64,000 nt of DNA from the NCBI RefSeq assembly GCF_012034175.1, contig NZ_JAATEJ010000002.1:451428-515427 (forward strand). Reading direction: 5' to 3'. The DNA is from Actinacidiphila epipremni (GTDB lineage Bacteria > Actinomycetota > Actinomycetes > Streptomycetales > Streptomycetaceae). Within the stretch, counting starts at the first letter, position 1; each line of letters opens with the position of its first letter. A program made the position numbers and the translations under genes. The notes under the pieces were generated by a model that did not search any database, was not told the origin of the DNA, and saw only the letters and a list, made by a program, of their open reading frames with translations. Positions 52,638 to 63,903 of the stretch are shown here, piece by piece.

Positions 52638-53318
52638 GTGAGCCAGCCTCCCGGCCCCCCGAACCCGTACGGCGGCCCGCCGCAGCAGCCCTACGGCCAG
52701 CCGCAGCCGCCCGGCATCCCGCAGCAGCCCGCGTACGGTCAGCCGGCCGGCTACGGCTACCCCCCGCAGCAGCCGTACGGCGGCTACGGCACCCCCGCCG
52801 GCATGCCGGGCGCGCTCCCGTACGGGATGCCGCCGCTGGCGAGCTGGGGCGCCCGGCTCGGGGCGCTGCTGCTGGACCTGCTGATGTTCAACCTCATACC
52901 GACCGGCATCTTCCAGGCCGGCTACCTGCCGCACAACGTCAAGGTCCAGGACGCGGTCAACGACTGCGCCGACCGCGGCATCTCCCGCAGCAACTGCCAC
53001 GACCTGCCCGCCGCCACCGGCACGCAGGTCACGCTGATGGTCATCGGCGCGATCCTCGGCTTCGCCGTCTTCCTCTTCCTCGTCTACCGCGAGGGCAAGA
53101 CCGGCCAGACCCCCGGCAAGAAGATCGTCGGCATCCGCATCCTGCGCGAGCACGACGGCTCCGCCCTCGGCTTCTGGCGCGCCTTCGGCCGCCGCCTGGC
53201 CCACATCCTCGACGGCATCCCCTGCTTCCTGGGCTACCTGTGGCCACTGTGGGACGCCAAGAACCAGACCTGGGCCGACAAGATGACCAGCTCCGTGGTG
53301 ATCAAGGACCAGTTTTGA
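52638..53318 (+). CDS. RDD family membrane protein
   Basis: 226 residues. The first ~65 residues are Pro/Gln/Gly/Tyr repeats ([22 protein letters not shown]). The RDD domain starts at [19 protein letters not shown], then about 20 extracellular residues with two Cys, a second helix [17 protein letters not shown], the signature [30 protein letters not shown] and LGYLWPLWD. Function of RDD proteins is unclear; some act as Na+ antiporters. GTG 52638 with AAGGA upstream. Directly followed by a second RDD gene. Confidence 0.92.
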   Translation: MSQPPGPPNPYGGPPQQPYGQPQPPGIPQQPAYGQPAGYGYPPQQPYGGYGTPAGMPGALPYGMPPLASWGARLGALLLDLLMFNLIPTGIFQAGYLPHNVKVQDAVNDCADRGISRSNCHDLPAATGTQVTLMVIGAILGFAVFLFLVYREGKTGQTPGKKIVGIRILREHDGSALGFWRAFGRRLAHILDGIPCFLGYLWPLWDAKNQTWADKMTSSVVIKDQF

Positions 53319-53878
53319 GCGATCCGGGGGGATACACCGCGAAGCCCGCGCCGCCTGCGCCGGGCCTGCCCGGCATGACGGACACCTCGGACGTCCCGGG
53401 CTACGCGGTGGAGATCGAGGCGGCTGCCTTCCGGCCGGCGGACCGCTTCGAGCGGCGGCAGCTGGCGCGCTGGGTCCAGCGCGTCGGATCGGGCGTGATC
53501 GACCAGGCGGTCATCGCCGCGCCGTCATGGGTGCCGTACGCGACCATGGCCGAGGGGGACGCGCGGACCGACGCGCTCCAGGCCGGTTCGGCCGGGACGC
53601 TGGTCCTGGCGATCCTGGTCGGGCTGTGGGAAGGGCGCACCGGGCGCAGCCCCGGCAAGGCCCTGTTCGGGCTGCAACTGGTGGACCGCCGGGACGGCGG
53701 GCTGCTGGGGCCGGCGCGCGGCATCGGCCGCAGATGGCTGCACCTGCTCGACCTGCTGTCGTGCTACCTCGGCTTCCTGTGGCCGCTGTGGGACGAGCAG
53801 CGGCAGACCTTCGCCGACAAGGCCGTCAACGCCGTGGTGCTCACCGGGCAGCGCCGGCGGGCACCGACGGCCTCCTGA
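53315..53878 (+). CDS. Second RDD family membrane protein, TTG start
   Basis: About 187 residues. The TTG at 53315 overlaps the stop of the previous RDD gene (TTGA) and AAGGA is 8-12 nt upstream, so it is probably translated by coupling. The RDD marks are [70 protein letters not shown] and [13 protein letters not shown]. No long PQ lead, unlike its neighbour. The two may form a heteromer. A strong terminator follows. Confidence 0.85.
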   Translation: MSDPGGYTAKPAPPAPGLPGMTDTSDVPGYAVEIEAAAFRPADRFERRQLARWVQRVGSGVIDQAVIAAPSWVPYATMAEGDARTDALQAGSAGTLVLAILVGLWEGRTGRSPGKALFGLQLVDRRDGGLLGPARGIGRRWLHLLDLLSCYLGFLWPLWDEQRQTFADKAVNAVVLTGQRRRAPTAS

Positions 53879-53892
53879 GCCGGCGCGCACGG

Positions 53893-53929
53893 CCGCGGCC
53901 GTACCCCTTTGTCGGGGGTACGGCCGCGG
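53893..53929. terminator. Bidirectional terminator between RDD and purH genes
   Basis: CCGCGGCCGTACCCC (53893-53907) pairs perfectly with GGGGTACGGCCGCGG (53915-53929), 7-nt loop with TTT. Lies between two convergent genes. Confidence 0.9.
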
Positions 53930-53957
53930 TCGGCTTCGGGCGGGGGGACGGTGCGGG

Positions 53958-55585
<1,628 letters not shown>

Positions 55586-55589
<4 letters not shown>

Positions 55590-56263
55590 GCCGGGATCCG
55601 TACCTTTCGTCCTTCGATGCGGTAGCCGTCGCGCGACAGCCGCCCTACGACGTCGACGAGCAGCCGCCGCTCGACGTCCTTGATGCGCTCGTGGAGCGCG
55701 TCCTCCGTGTCGTCCTCCCGGACCTCGACCACGCCCTGGGCGATGACCGGGCCGGTGTCGACGCCGTCGTCGACGAAGTGGACGGTGCACCCGGTGACCT
55801 TCGCGCCGTACGCGAGCGCGTCGCGCACGCCGTGGGCCCCGGGGAAACTCGGCAGCAGCGCGGGGTGGGTATTGACGAACCGGCCGCCGAACGCGGCGAG
55901 GAAGTCCTTGCCGACGATCTTCATGAAGCCCGCCGAGACCACCAGGTCCGGCTCGTACGCCGCGGTCGCCGCGGTGAGCGCGGCGTCCCAGGCGGCCCGG
56001 TCGGCGAAATCCGCGACCCGTACGACGAAGGTGGGCAGGCCCGCGCGCTCGGCGCGCTCCAGGCCCGCGATGCCGGCGCGGTCGGCGCCGACCGCGACGA
56101 TCCGGGCGCCGTAGCCGGGGTCGGCCTCGATGGCGTCGAGCAGCGCCTGGAGGTTGGTGCCGGAGCCGGAGACGAGGACGACCAGGCGGCGGGCGGCCCG
56201 GTCGCGGGGCGGGGCGCCGTGCGGGGCGGCGGGGGTGTGGGCGGCGGGAGTTCGGGCGGCCAC
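55586..56263 (-). CDS. purN: Phosphoribosylglycinamide formyltransferase
   Basis: 225 residues. After an extra ~25-residue Pro/Ala/Arg lead: [36 protein letters not shown], then the catalytic block [22 protein letters not shown] (Asn, His), and [18 protein letters not shown] (Asp). It formylates GAR with 10-formyl-THF, the third step of purine synthesis. GTG 56263 has a GAGAGAGAG purine run upstream. The stop overlaps purH (ATGA). The leader has three 13-bp repeats. Confidence 0.95.
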
Positions 56264-56314
56264 TGGCGGGGGCTCTCTCTCGCGGGCGGATCGGCGGACG
56301 TTCCGGCGCGTGCT

Positions 56315-56366
56315 TGCGGCGCATACCTGCGGCGCATACCTGCGGCGCATACCTCTGGCGCACGCC
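56315..56366. repeat. 13-bp tandem repeats in the purN leader
   Basis: Three perfect copies of TGCGGCGCATACC (56315-56327, 56328-56340, 56341-56353) and a degenerate fourth, 50-100 bp before the purN start. A possible binding array for a regulator or a structured leader. Confidence 0.92.
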
Positions 56367-56650
56367 CGGACATCCTTGGGATGATCGTACGAGTCAGGGA
56401 TCGGCCGGATTCCGGGGAACCCTACGAGACCGCCGACCGTCAGCAACGATACCGGCACTGTGGACGGCCCCCGCGGGACGGGTGAGCGCGCGGAGGGTAG
56501 CGTCTGGCAGGGACACGGACTGCGCGCGGCCTGCGCGCGGGTGAACGTGATGTATCCGACACCTGAGTCGCGTATGACGTACGTGCGGGGCACAGGCAAG
56601 AGGATGCTCGGGACGGCACGGGTCGCTGCGCGGCTCGCCGGCGTCCCGGT

Positions 56651-56690
56651 CGTACGGCGCGGTACGGCACGGTACGCCGGTGCACGGCGG
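56651..56690. repeat. Four degenerate 10-bp repeats (GGTACGGCAC type)
   Basis: CGTACGGCGC, GGTACGGCAC, GGTACGCCGG and TGCACGGCGG in a row, about 90 bp before the membrane protein gene. Confidence 0.6.
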
Positions 56691-56778
56691 CGGGGCCCGG
56701 GCCGCCGGGCCGGGCGGTCGCGCGGCTGTGCGGATTACTGTGCTGATACCGGTGTTACGAGGAGTCGAGCCCAAGGGG

Positions 56779-57612
56779 ATGGCGCATCACATCATGAGCA
56801 GCGGCCGTTATCGTCTCGCGCTGCGTGCGCCCGAGGGCGAGCAGGACCAGGACAACCCGTTCGCCCCGCCGCCCGAGGGGGCGCCGGACCGGCCCTGGCA
56901 GCCCAGGCGGCCCGCCGCGGGGTCCGCCCCCGCGGATCCGGCCGGGGGGCCGGGAGCGCCAGGGGGTGCGGGGTCTCCGGGGTCTTCGGGTCAGGGGCCG
57001 GAGGACGGTGCGCCGCCGCCCCCGCCGCCGGGTGCGCCCCGGCCGTGGGGGAGCCAGTGGAGCACCCGGCAGCCGCAGGGCGGCCGGCCCGACCCGTACG
57101 GCAGGCGGCCCGACCCGTCGCAGGGCCCGAGCGGTCCGCAGGGCACGGGCCCGACCTTCGACCCCACGGATCCGGCGCACCGGCGCTCCCGGTATGCGAT
57201 CTTCTGCGGCATCTGGGGCCTGATCGCCGCGGTCGTCGGCTGGATCCCGGTGGGCCTGCTGCTCGGCGCGCTCGCCCTCTACTGGGGCATCAGCGCGCTG
57301 CGGATGTCGCCCGAGGACCGCGCGAAGGCCCGCGCCCAGGCGGCCTCGGCGCTCGCCGACGCCACGCAGTCCCCGCGCCCCGCGCCGCCCGCGCCCGGGC
57401 CCGACGCGCAGCGCTCCTTCATGACGGCGGCGTGGACGGGCATCGTGACCAGCGCGGTCACGCTCGCGATCGTGGCCTCGACGTACGCGCTGCACCTCGC
57501 GTACCGCGACTACTACACGTGCAAGAAGGACGCCCTGACGACGCCCGCGGCCCAGGCGTGCCAGAAGCTCCTCCCCGAGCCGCTCCGCGACGTCCCGGCG
57601 ATGCGCCCGTAG
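56779..57612 (+). CDS. Pro-rich membrane protein next to the purN/perM locus
   Basis: 277 residues. The first ~130 residues are Pro/Gly-rich cytoplasmic sequence (DNPFAPPPEGAP, GAPPPPPPGAPRPW). Membrane segments follow at about 135-165 (RYAIFCGIWGLIAAVVGWIPVGLLLGALALYWGI) and about 215-240 (MTAAWTGIVTSAVTLAIVAS-TYALHLAY). The short outer tail has two Cys (YYTCKKD, AQACQKL). Function unknown. The place beside PerM- and PurN-type genes is like Rv0954 in M. tuberculosis, a Pro-rich membrane protein (comparison by position and layout only). ATG 56779 or 56794 are both possible. Confidence 0.8.
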   Translation: MAHHIMSSGRYRLALRAPEGEQDQDNPFAPPPEGAPDRPWQPRRPAAGSAPADPAGGPGAPGGAGSPGSSGQGPEDGAPPPPPPGAPRPWGSQWSTRQPQGGRPDPYGRRPDPSQGPSGPQGTGPTFDPTDPAHRRSRYAIFCGIWGLIAAVVGWIPVGLLLGALALYWGISALRMSPEDRAKARAQAASALADATQSPRPAPPAPGPDAQRSFMTAAWTGIVTSAVTLAIVASTYALHLAYRDYYTCKKDALTTPAAQACQKLLPEPLRDVPAMRP

Positions 57613-57627
57613 CGCACTCCCCCGGCC

Positions 57628-59238
57628 TCACCCGTCCGCGCCATCCGCGGGCGCGGCCCGGGGCGGCTCCGCTGGCTTCGGCGGATGCGTGGGCTTCGGC
57701 GGTACGGGAGGCTGCTCCGGTACGGCGGGCGGCGCCGGCCTCCGGCGCACGCCGGCCAGCGCGGCGAGACGGGCGTACCGCGAAGGCGGCGGCTGGACCT
57801 GCGAGTCGGACGGGGCCGGCCTCCGGCGGGTGAGCGCGGCGAGGCGGGCGTAAAGCGACGGCGGCTTGGGCCTGCGGCGCAGATGTGCGCGGGTCCAGCG
57901 CCAGGTCGCGCGGGTGCGGGCCCAGCGCGGGGCCGGGTGCGGGGGCGGTTCGCGCAACGCCCGGGTGCGCAGCCAGGCGACAGCGGTGGCCGGCAGCGTG
58001 GCCAGGACCAGCGGCCAGGCCGTGGCCGCGGCGGCGGTGAGCCAGTAGCCCGGGCCGAAGTCCGCCAGCGTCGCCGTACCCATCGGCCCGGCGGCGGCGT
58101 AGGCGAGCAGGCCCAGCGCGAGCCCGCACACGGCGGAGCCGCCCGCGGCGACCAGGGCCGTACGGCCCGGCGGGCGGCGGCCCCTGACGCAGCAGACGGC
58201 GACCGCGACCGAGGCCAGGGCCGGCACCGCGAGGGTCGCCCAGCCGAGAGCGTGCGCGGGCCCTTGCGGCGGCAGCGCGGCGAGCAGCGGGAAACGCGGC
58301 AGCAGCGGATAGCCCGACGCGCCCGCCGGGCTCACCGCACTGCCCGCGCCGACCGCGAAGCCGGGCCCGAGGGCGTACGCCGCGGACCACACCGCGAGGT
58401 TCGGCACGAGCAGCACGCACAGCAGGAAGACCGCGACCTGCCCGGCGATGGGCGCGCTGAGCTGCCCGTACGCCCGCCCCGAGCGCATCAGGTGCTCGGC
58501 GAGCGCGACGCCGCCGATGATCGCCCCGCCGGCGACGAGGACCGCCGCCGCCATGCCGCCGGCCCGCAGCGCGAGAGCGGCGTCGCCGCCCCACCGCACA
58601 TAGCGGGCCGGTGACGGCCGGCCGCACCCGGTCCAGGCGCCGGCGGCGGTCGCGGCGGCGGCGAAGAGCGGGACGTGCAGCGCGGCGGACAGCACGTTGA
58701 CGTGTACGGGCCCGGTCGCGGCGTACACCGTGACCGGCAGCGCGATGCCCACGTACCCCGTGAGCAGCCAGCCGGCCGCCCGCGGCGACCCGTTGCCGAC
58801 CGCGGACGCGGCCCCGCGGTGCAGCAGCCACGCGGGCAGCACGCTGAGCAGCAACGGCGTGACCCCGATCGGCGCGGCCACCCCGGAAAGCGTCCCGTCC
58901 CGCACGAGGTCGGCCCCGTGCGCCATGAGCCACAGATCCGCCCCGACCCGCAGCGCCCCCCCGAGCCCGCTGTCCGGCAGCGGCGACACAACCCACAACA
59001 GCAACACGACTGCGGCCAGCCCCCCGAGCGCCAGCCCCGCATCCGCCGCCCCTGCAGCAACCGCCGCCCCCCGCCCAACCCCCCGCCGCCCCCCAACCAC
59101 CCCAACGCTGTACCCCCCACCACCTGGGCCACCACCCGCACCCAAAGGCGCCGGGTAGCCCTCCGCGCCCGGGCTGGCACCCCCTCCGTCGCCGCGGGAT
59201 GGCTCGGGTGGGGTCGGGGGATGCGTCCGTGGGGTCAC
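57628..59238 (-). CDS. PerM-like (DUF6350) polytopic membrane protein
   Basis: About 536 residues from GTG 59238. Ten or more hydrophobic helices begin with GLALGGLAAVVLLLWVVSPLPDSG, followed by family blocks LWLMAHGADLVRDGTLSGVAAPIG, TPLLLSVLPAWLLHRGAA and ADFGPGYWLTAAAATAWPL. A basic Pro-rich cytoplasmic tail has two copies of PPSxYARLAAL. In mycobacteria the gene at this position (Rv0955, perM) supports cell division under stress. The frame continues upstream to 59388 but overlaps the divergent sigma-like gene, so the GTG is preferred. Synteny with purN, purH, sucC and sucD is shared with mycobacteria. Confidence 0.85.
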   Translation of the reverse strand: MTPRTHPPTPPEPSRGDGGGASPGAEGYPAPLGAGGGPGGGGYSVGVVGGRRGVGRGAAVAAGAADAGLALGGLAAVVLLLWVVSPLPDSGLGGALRVGADLWLMAHGADLVRDGTLSGVAAPIGVTPLLLSVLPAWLLHRGAASAVGNGSPRAAGWLLTGYVGIALPVTVYAATGPVHVNVLSAALHVPLFAAAATAAGAWTGCGRPSPARYVRWGGDAALALRAGGMAAAVLVAGGAIIGGVALAEHLMRSGRAYGQLSAPIAGQVAVFLLCVLLVPNLAVWSAAYALGPGFAVGAGSAVSPAGASGYPLLPRFPLLAALPPQGPAHALGWATLAVPALASVAVAVCCVRGRRPPGRTALVAAGGSAVCGLALGLLAYAAAGPMGTATLADFGPGYWLTAAAATAWPLVLATLPATAVAWLRTRALREPPPHPAPRWARTRATWRWTRAHLRRRPKPPSLYARLAALTRRRPAPSDSQVQPPPSRYARLAALAGVRRRPAPPAVPEQPPVPPKPTHPPKPAEPPRAAPADGADG

Positions 59239-59366
59239 GGCGTCCCATCGTGCCAAGAACACCCGTTTCGCCCGTGCAGCAGGCACTTGATCGTCGTGTC
59301 GCCCATGATGCGACGTATGCGTGCTTTTTTCGGACCGTCGGACGAGTCGGATGAGAGGACTTACCG

Positions 59367-60389
59367 GTGAGCGGGCGTAAGCGGCCACACAAGTCCCGGC
59401 CGAAGCCCGCCGCCGCCCGTGCGCGTACCGGTGCGGCGGCGGTCAAGGCGCGCAGCGGGACCGGCACGGCTGCGCCCTTTCGGGTGCGGGCGGTCTACCC
59501 GGCGGTGATCGCGACGCCACTCCCCGAGTCCCCGGCGGAGGGGGCCGAAGCTCCCGCGCTCGGTGCCTGCGGGGTCGAGGCGAGCGCCGGGGCCGGGGGG
59601 ATCTCGTCCTCCCGCGTGGAGGCTGCCGCCAGGGCGGTCGGGGTGGTCGACCCGGCGGACACCGGAGGGGCCGAGGACGCGTTCGACGCGCTTTATCTGC
59701 GGTGTGCCGAGGGGCTGCGGCGGCAGGTCGTGGTGCTCACGGGGGATCGGGAGCTTGCCGGGCGGGCGGTGGGGCGGGCGTTCGACCTGGCGTGGCAGCG
59801 GTGGCCCGAGGTCGCGCGGGACGAGGACCCCGTGGGGTGGCTGCGGGCCACCGCGCACACGTACGCCCTCGCGACCTGGCAGCGGCATGTGGCCCGGCTG
59901 CGGCGGCGGGGCGGGCCGGCGGTGGAGGGCGAGTTGTGGGGCGCCCTCGTACGGATCCACCCGGAGCGGCGGCGGGCGCTGCTGCTGCACGACGGGCTGG
60001 GGATGAGCCTGCCGCGGACGGCCGCCGAGGTCGAGTCCAGCACCCGCGCCGCCGCCTCCCGCATCATCGGCGCCCGGCGCGAACTGGCCGCCGCCGCGCC
60101 CGAGGTCTACGACGGCGGCGACGCCGCCACCCACCTCGCCGGCCTGCTCACCGCCGCCGAACCCCACGGTCCCGGCAGCCCCGGCGCCCCCACCGCCGCC
60201 GGCGTGCGCGAGGCCAGCGAACGCGGCACCCGGCGCCGTACGGTCGCCTCCTTCGGCGCGGCCGGCGCCATCCTGCTGGTCACCACCGTCTGCATGATCG
60301 TCGGACCGCAGCCCGGCGCCCACTCGCACCACGACGCCCCCGCCCAGCAGCAGGCGACCACCCGGCCCGTATCCTCCCCCGCCGACTGA
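59367..60389 (+). CDS. ECF sigma-like protein with C-terminal membrane segment
   Basis: 340 residues. A basic N-terminus (SGRKRPHKSRPKPAAARAR) and Ala/Gly linker precede a sigma-70-like fold: ALYLRCAEGLRRQVVVLTGDRELAGRAVGRAFDLAW (region 2) and WLRATAHTYALATWQRHVA. Then a degraded region 4 (ERRRALLLHDGLGMSLPRTAAEVESSTRAAASRIIGARREL). A membrane helix lies near the end (ASFGAAGAILLVTTVCMIVG, about 295-315), then a His-rich tail. It may be a membrane-held sigma or a regulator that lost promoter binding. GTG 59367 with GAGAGGA upstream. Conserved next to sucD in streptomycetes as I recall. Confidence 0.75.
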   Translation: MSGRKRPHKSRPKPAAARARTGAAAVKARSGTGTAAPFRVRAVYPAVIATPLPESPAEGAEAPALGACGVEASAGAGGISSSRVEAAARAVGVVDPADTGGAEDAFDALYLRCAEGLRRQVVVLTGDRELAGRAVGRAFDLAWQRWPEVARDEDPVGWLRATAHTYALATWQRHVARLRRRGGPAVEGELWGALVRIHPERRRALLLHDGLGMSLPRTAAEVESSTRAAASRIIGARRELAAAAPEVYDGGDAATHLAGLLTAAEPHGPGSPGAPTAAGVREASERGTRRRTVASFGAAGAILLVTTVCMIVGPQPGAHSHHDAPAQQQATTRPVSSPAD

Positions 60390-60392
60390 CAT

Positions 60393-60434
60393 GCGTACGG
60401 CCCGCCCCCCGGCAGGGGAAGCAGGCCGTACGTA
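60393..60434. terminator. Bidirectional hairpin between sigma-like gene and sucD
   Basis: GCGTACGGCC (60393-60402 region) pairs with GGCCGTACG (60424-60432), between convergent genes 60 bp apart. Confidence 0.65.
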
Positions 60435-60449
60435 CGAAAGAGCGCGGCC

Positions 60450-61334
60450 TCAGCCGACGAGGATCGCCCGGGCCAGCCGCGCCGTCTCGGACGGCGTCTT
60501 GCCGACCTTGACGCCCGCCGCCTCCAGGGCCTCCTTCTTCGCCTGCGCCGTGCCGGAGGAGCCGGAGACGATCGCGCCGGCGTGGCCCATCGTCTTGCCC
60601 TCGGGCGCGGTGAAGCCGGCGACGTAGCCGACGACCGGCTTCGTCACGTTCTTCTCGATGAACGCCGCGGCCCGCTCCTCCGCGTCGCCGCCGATCTCGC
60701 CGATCATCACGATGAGGTCGGTGTCGGGGTCGGCCTCGAACGCGGCGAGCGCGTCGATGTGCGTGGTGCCGATGATCGGGTCGCCACCGATGCCGACCGC
60801 CGTCGAGAAGCCGATGTCCCGCAGCTCGTACATCATCTGGTACGTCAGCGTGCCGGACTTCGACACCAGGCCGATACGGCCCGGCTTGGTGATGTCGCCC
60901 GGGATGATGCCGACGTTGGACTGGCCCGGCGTGATGATGCCGGGGCAGTTCGGGCCGATGATCCGGGTCTTGTTGCCCTTCTTGCCGGCGTGCGCCCAGA
61001 ACGACGCCGAGTCGTGCACGGCGATGCCCTCGGTGATCACGACGGCCAGCGGGATCTCCGCGTCGATCGCCTCGACGACGGCGTCCTTGGTGAACTTCTC
61101 CGGCACGAAGATGACGGTGACGTCCGCGCCGGTCTTCTCGATGGCCTCCTTGACGGTGCCGAAGACCGGCACCTCGGTGCCGTCGAAGTCCACGGACTGC
61201 CCCGCCTTGCGCGGGTTGACGCCGCCCACGACGTTGGTGCCGTCGCCGAGCATGAGCTTGGTGTGCTTCACGCCCGTCGCGCCGGTCATGCCCTGGACGA
61301 TGACCTTGCTGTCCTTGTTGAGCCAGATAGCCAT
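60450..61334 (-). CDS. sucD: Succinyl-CoA synthetase alpha subunit
   Basis: 294 residues. The CoA-binding part has [20 protein letters not shown] and [10 protein letters not shown]; then [29 protein letters not shown] and [16 protein letters not shown]. The phospho-His is in [18 protein letters not shown]. With SucC it makes ATP or GTP from succinyl-CoA. It starts 26 bp after sucC; GAGGACGAGGAC lies upstream of ATG 61334. Confidence 0.98.
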   Translation of the reverse strand: MAIWLNKDSKVIVQGMTGATGVKHTKLMLGDGTNVVGGVNPRKAGQSVDFDGTEVPVFGTVKEAIEKTGADVTVIFVPEKFTKDAVVEAIDAEIPLAVVITEGIAVHDSASFWAHAGKKGNKTRIIGPNCPGIITPGQSNVGIIPGDITKPGRIGLVSKSGTLTYQMMYELRDIGFSTAVGIGGDPIIGTTHIDALAAFEADPDTDLIVMIGEIGGDAEERAAAFIEKNVTKPVVGYVAGFTAPEGKTMGHAGAIVSGSSGTAQAKKEALEAAGVKVGKTPSETARLARAILVG

Positions 61335-61360
61335 GGTGGTGTGTGTCCTCGTCCTCGTGC

Positions 61361-62539
61361 TTACTTGGCGGCGGCCAGCTCGGCGGCCTTGTCGGCCGCG
61401 CCGTCCATGGTGTCGACACGCTGCACCAGCGGGTGGTTCGCGTCGGTGAGGATCTTCCGGCCCAGCTCGGCGTTGTTGCCGTCGAGGCGGACGACCAGCG
61501 GCTTGCTGACCTGCTCGCCCCGGTCCTCCAGGAGCGCCAGCGCCTGCACGATGCCGTTGGCGACCTCGTCGCACGCGGTGATGCCGCCGAAGACGTTGAC
61601 GAAGACGGAGCGCACGTCCGGGTCGCCCAGGATGATCTCCAGGCCGTCCGCCATGACCTGCGCGGACGCGCCGCCGCCGATGTCCAGGAAGTTCGCGGGC
61701 TTGACGCCGCCGTGCGCCTCGCCGGCGTAGGCGACGACGTCCAGGGTGCTCATGACCAGGCCGGCGCCGTTGCCGATGATGCCGACCTGGCCGTCGAGCT
61801 TGACGTAGTTGAGGTTCTTCTCCTTGGCAGCCGCCTCCAGCGGGTCGGCGGCGGCCTTGTCGTGGAGTTCGGCGTACTCGGGGTGCCGGAACTCGGCGTT
61901 GTCGTCCAGCGACACCTTGCCGTCCAGCGCGATGACCTCGCCGGAGGCGACCTTGGCCAGCGGGTTGACCTCGACCAGCAGCGCGTCGGACTTCACGAAG
62001 GTGTCCCACAGCGTGACCAGCACGTGCGCGACCTTGTCCGCGACCTCGGCCGGGAACTTCGCCGCCGCGACGATCTCGCGGGCCTTGGCCTCGTCCACGC
62101 CGTCGATCGCGTCGATCGGGGTCTTCGCGACGGCCTCCGGGCGGGTGGCCGCCACCTCCTCGATCTCCATGCCGCCCTCGACGGAGGCGATGGACAGGAA
62201 GGTGCGGTTGGCGCGGTCCAGCAGGAAGGAGACGTAGTACTCCTCGACGATCTCCGGAGCCGTCTCGGCGATCATCACCTTGTGGACCGTGTGGCCCTTG
62301 ATGTCCATGCCGAGGATGTCCGTCGCGCGGGCGACGGCCTCGTCCGGGGTCGCGGCCAGCTTCACGCCGCCGGCCTTGCCGCGGCCACCGACCTTGACCT
62401 GCGCCTTGACGACCGACTTGCCGCCGAGCCGCTCGGTGATCTCGCGCGCCGCCTCAGGCGTGTCGATGACTTCACCGGCCAGCACCGGTACCCCGTGCTT
62501 GGCGAAGAGATCCCTCGCCTGGTACTCGAACAGGTCCAC
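61361..62539 (-). CDS. sucC: Succinyl-CoA synthetase beta subunit
   Basis: 392 residues. It begins [18 protein letters not shown] (ATP-grasp). Other marks are [49 protein letters not shown] (Mg-binding), [18 protein letters not shown] and [19 protein letters not shown] (substrate loop). GTG 62539 has AAGGGAGA upstream. First gene of the sucCD operon; a 257-bp gap with its promoter lies upstream. Confidence 0.98.
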   Translation of the reverse strand: MDLFEYQARDLFAKHGVPVLAGEVIDTPEAAREITERLGGKSVVKAQVKVGGRGKAGGVKLAATPDEAVARATDILGMDIKGHTVHKVMIAETAPEIVEEYYVSFLLDRANRTFLSIASVEGGMEIEEVAATRPEAVAKTPIDAIDGVDEAKAREIVAAAKFPAEVADKVAHVLVTLWDTFVKSDALLVEVNPLAKVASGEVIALDGKVSLDDNAEFRHPEYAELHDKAAADPLEAAAKEKNLNYVKLDGQVGIIGNGAGLVMSTLDVVAYAGEAHGGVKPANFLDIGGGASAQVMADGLEIILGDPDVRSVFVNVFGGITACDEVANGIVQALALLEDRGEQVSKPLVVRLDGNNAELGRKILTDANHPLVQRVDTMDGAADKAAELAAAK

Positions 62540-62796
62540 GCGCGTCCGTCTCCCTTTTCCCTGGATCGGCTGGAGTAAGCCTGGATGTGGTGTGCGGCGT
62601 CGGCAGGAGGCTGCCGTCGTCTGTACAGCGCCGCCTGCCGGCTGGGCGTGCCGCGGAGGGCAGGGCGACCGCACGTCACCTGCTGTCACCAGGGATGCGC
62701 ACGCGGTGTCCGAGTACGCGGCATGTCCGTCTTGCAGGTTATCGCCGCGCACGGGTGCGGCCTAAATCGCGGATCCCCTGGGAGCGGTGAGAACGG

Positions 62797-63885
62797 TCAC
62801 AGCGTGCCATCCGCTTCGGCACCTCGTGCCTCGGGTACGGGTATCCGCCGCTTCTCGATCGCCGCGGCCATCACCTCGGGAAACAGGTCCGGAGTGCAGG
62901 CGAAGGCGGGGGCGCCGAGCGCCGCGAGCGCCGCCGCGTGCTCCCTGTCGTACGCCGGCGCGCCCTCGTCGCTCAGCGCGAGCAGCGCCACGAACTGCAC
63001 GCCGGACGCCTTCATGGCGGCGACCCGCCCGAGCATCTCGTCGCGGATGCCGCCCTCGTAGAGATCGCTGATCAGTACGACGATGGTGTCCGCCGGACGG
63101 GTGATCTGCGTCTGGCAGTACGCGAGGGCGCGGTTGATGTCGGTGCCGCCGCCGAGCTGGGTGCCGAACAGGACGTCGACGGGGTCGGTGAGCTGGTCGG
63201 TGAGGTCCACGACGGCGGTGTCGAAGACGACCAGGCGGGTGTCGAGGGAGCGCATCGAGGCGAGGACCGCGCCGAAGACCGAGGCGTAGACGACGGAGGC
63301 GGCCATGGAGCCGGACTGGTCGATGCACAGGACGACGTCCTTGCGCACCGCGCGGTCCGCGCGGCCGTGGCCGACCAGCCGCTGCGGCACGACGGTGCCG
63401 TGCTCGGGCAGGTAGTGGCGCAGGTTGGCGCGGATGGTGCGGTCCCAGTCGATGTCGCGGTGCCGCGGGCGGGCGGTCCGCGCCGAGCGGTCCAGCGCAC
63501 CGGTGAGGGTGGCGCGGGTGCGGGTCGCGAGCTTGGCCTCCAGGTCGCGCACGACCTTGCGGACCACCGCGCGGGCGGTCTCCCGTGCGGTCTCGGGCAG
63601 CGCCTTGCTGAGCGACAGCAGCGTGCCCACGAGGTGGACGTCGGCCTCCACCGCCTCCAGCATCTCCGGCTCCATCAGCAGCGCCTGGAGCCCGAGCCGG
63701 CCGATGGCGTCCCGCTGCATCACCTGCACCACGGAGGTCGGGAAATACCGCCGGACGTCCCCCAGCCACCGCGCCACCTGCGGCGCCGACCCCCCGAGCC
63801 CGGCCCCCCGCTCCCGCACCGCCGCGCCACCGCCCCCGTACAACGCCCCGAGCGTCCGGTCGACCGCAGCATCCCGCCCGGCCAA
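62797..63885 (-). CDS. VWA domain-containing protein (MoxR/VWA-system type), 5' end unresolved
   Basis: About 362 residues are readable. The C-terminal VWA domain has a full MIDAS: DVVLCIDQSGSMAASVVYA (DxSxS), then GGGTDINRALAYCQ (Thr) and VVLISDLYEGG (Asp). The middle is helical (ETARAVVRKVVRDLEAKLATRTRATLTGAL). Family members I know are about 400 residues or longer and work with MoxR-type AAA ATPases and SWIM/DUF5682 proteins. The frame stays open past TTG 63885 (through GTGYE-) into the poly-C tract, so the true start is missing or unreadable. The function of these systems is not settled. Confidence 0.82.
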   Translation of the reverse strand: MAGRDAAVDRTLGALYGGGGAAVRERGAGLGGSAPQVARWLGDVRRYFPTSVVQVMQRDAIGRLGLQALLMEPEMLEAVEADVHLVGTLLSLSKALPETARETARAVVRKVVRDLEAKLATRTRATLTGALDRSARTARPRHRDIDWDRTIRANLRHYLPEHGTVVPQRLVGHGRADRAVRKDVVLCIDQSGSMAASVVYASVFGAVLASMRSLDTRLVVFDTAVVDLTDQLTDPVDVLFGTQLGGGTDINRALAYCQTQITRPADTIVVLISDLYEGGIRDEMLGRVAAMKASGVQFVALLALSDEGAPAYDREHAAALAALGAPAFACTPDLFPEVMAAAIEKRRIPVPEARGAEADGTL

Positions 63886-63903
63886 CTCATACCCCGTCCC
63901 CTC

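Larger units (their letters stand above)
56264..56778. other. Divergent intergenic region between purN and a membrane protein gene
   Basis: About 515 bp without a credible gene. It contains 13-bp repeats near purN (56315-56366), a set of 10-bp repeats with a GGTACG core (56651-56690) and, between them, no obvious frame of good codon use. Both promoters must lie here. Confidence 0.5.
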
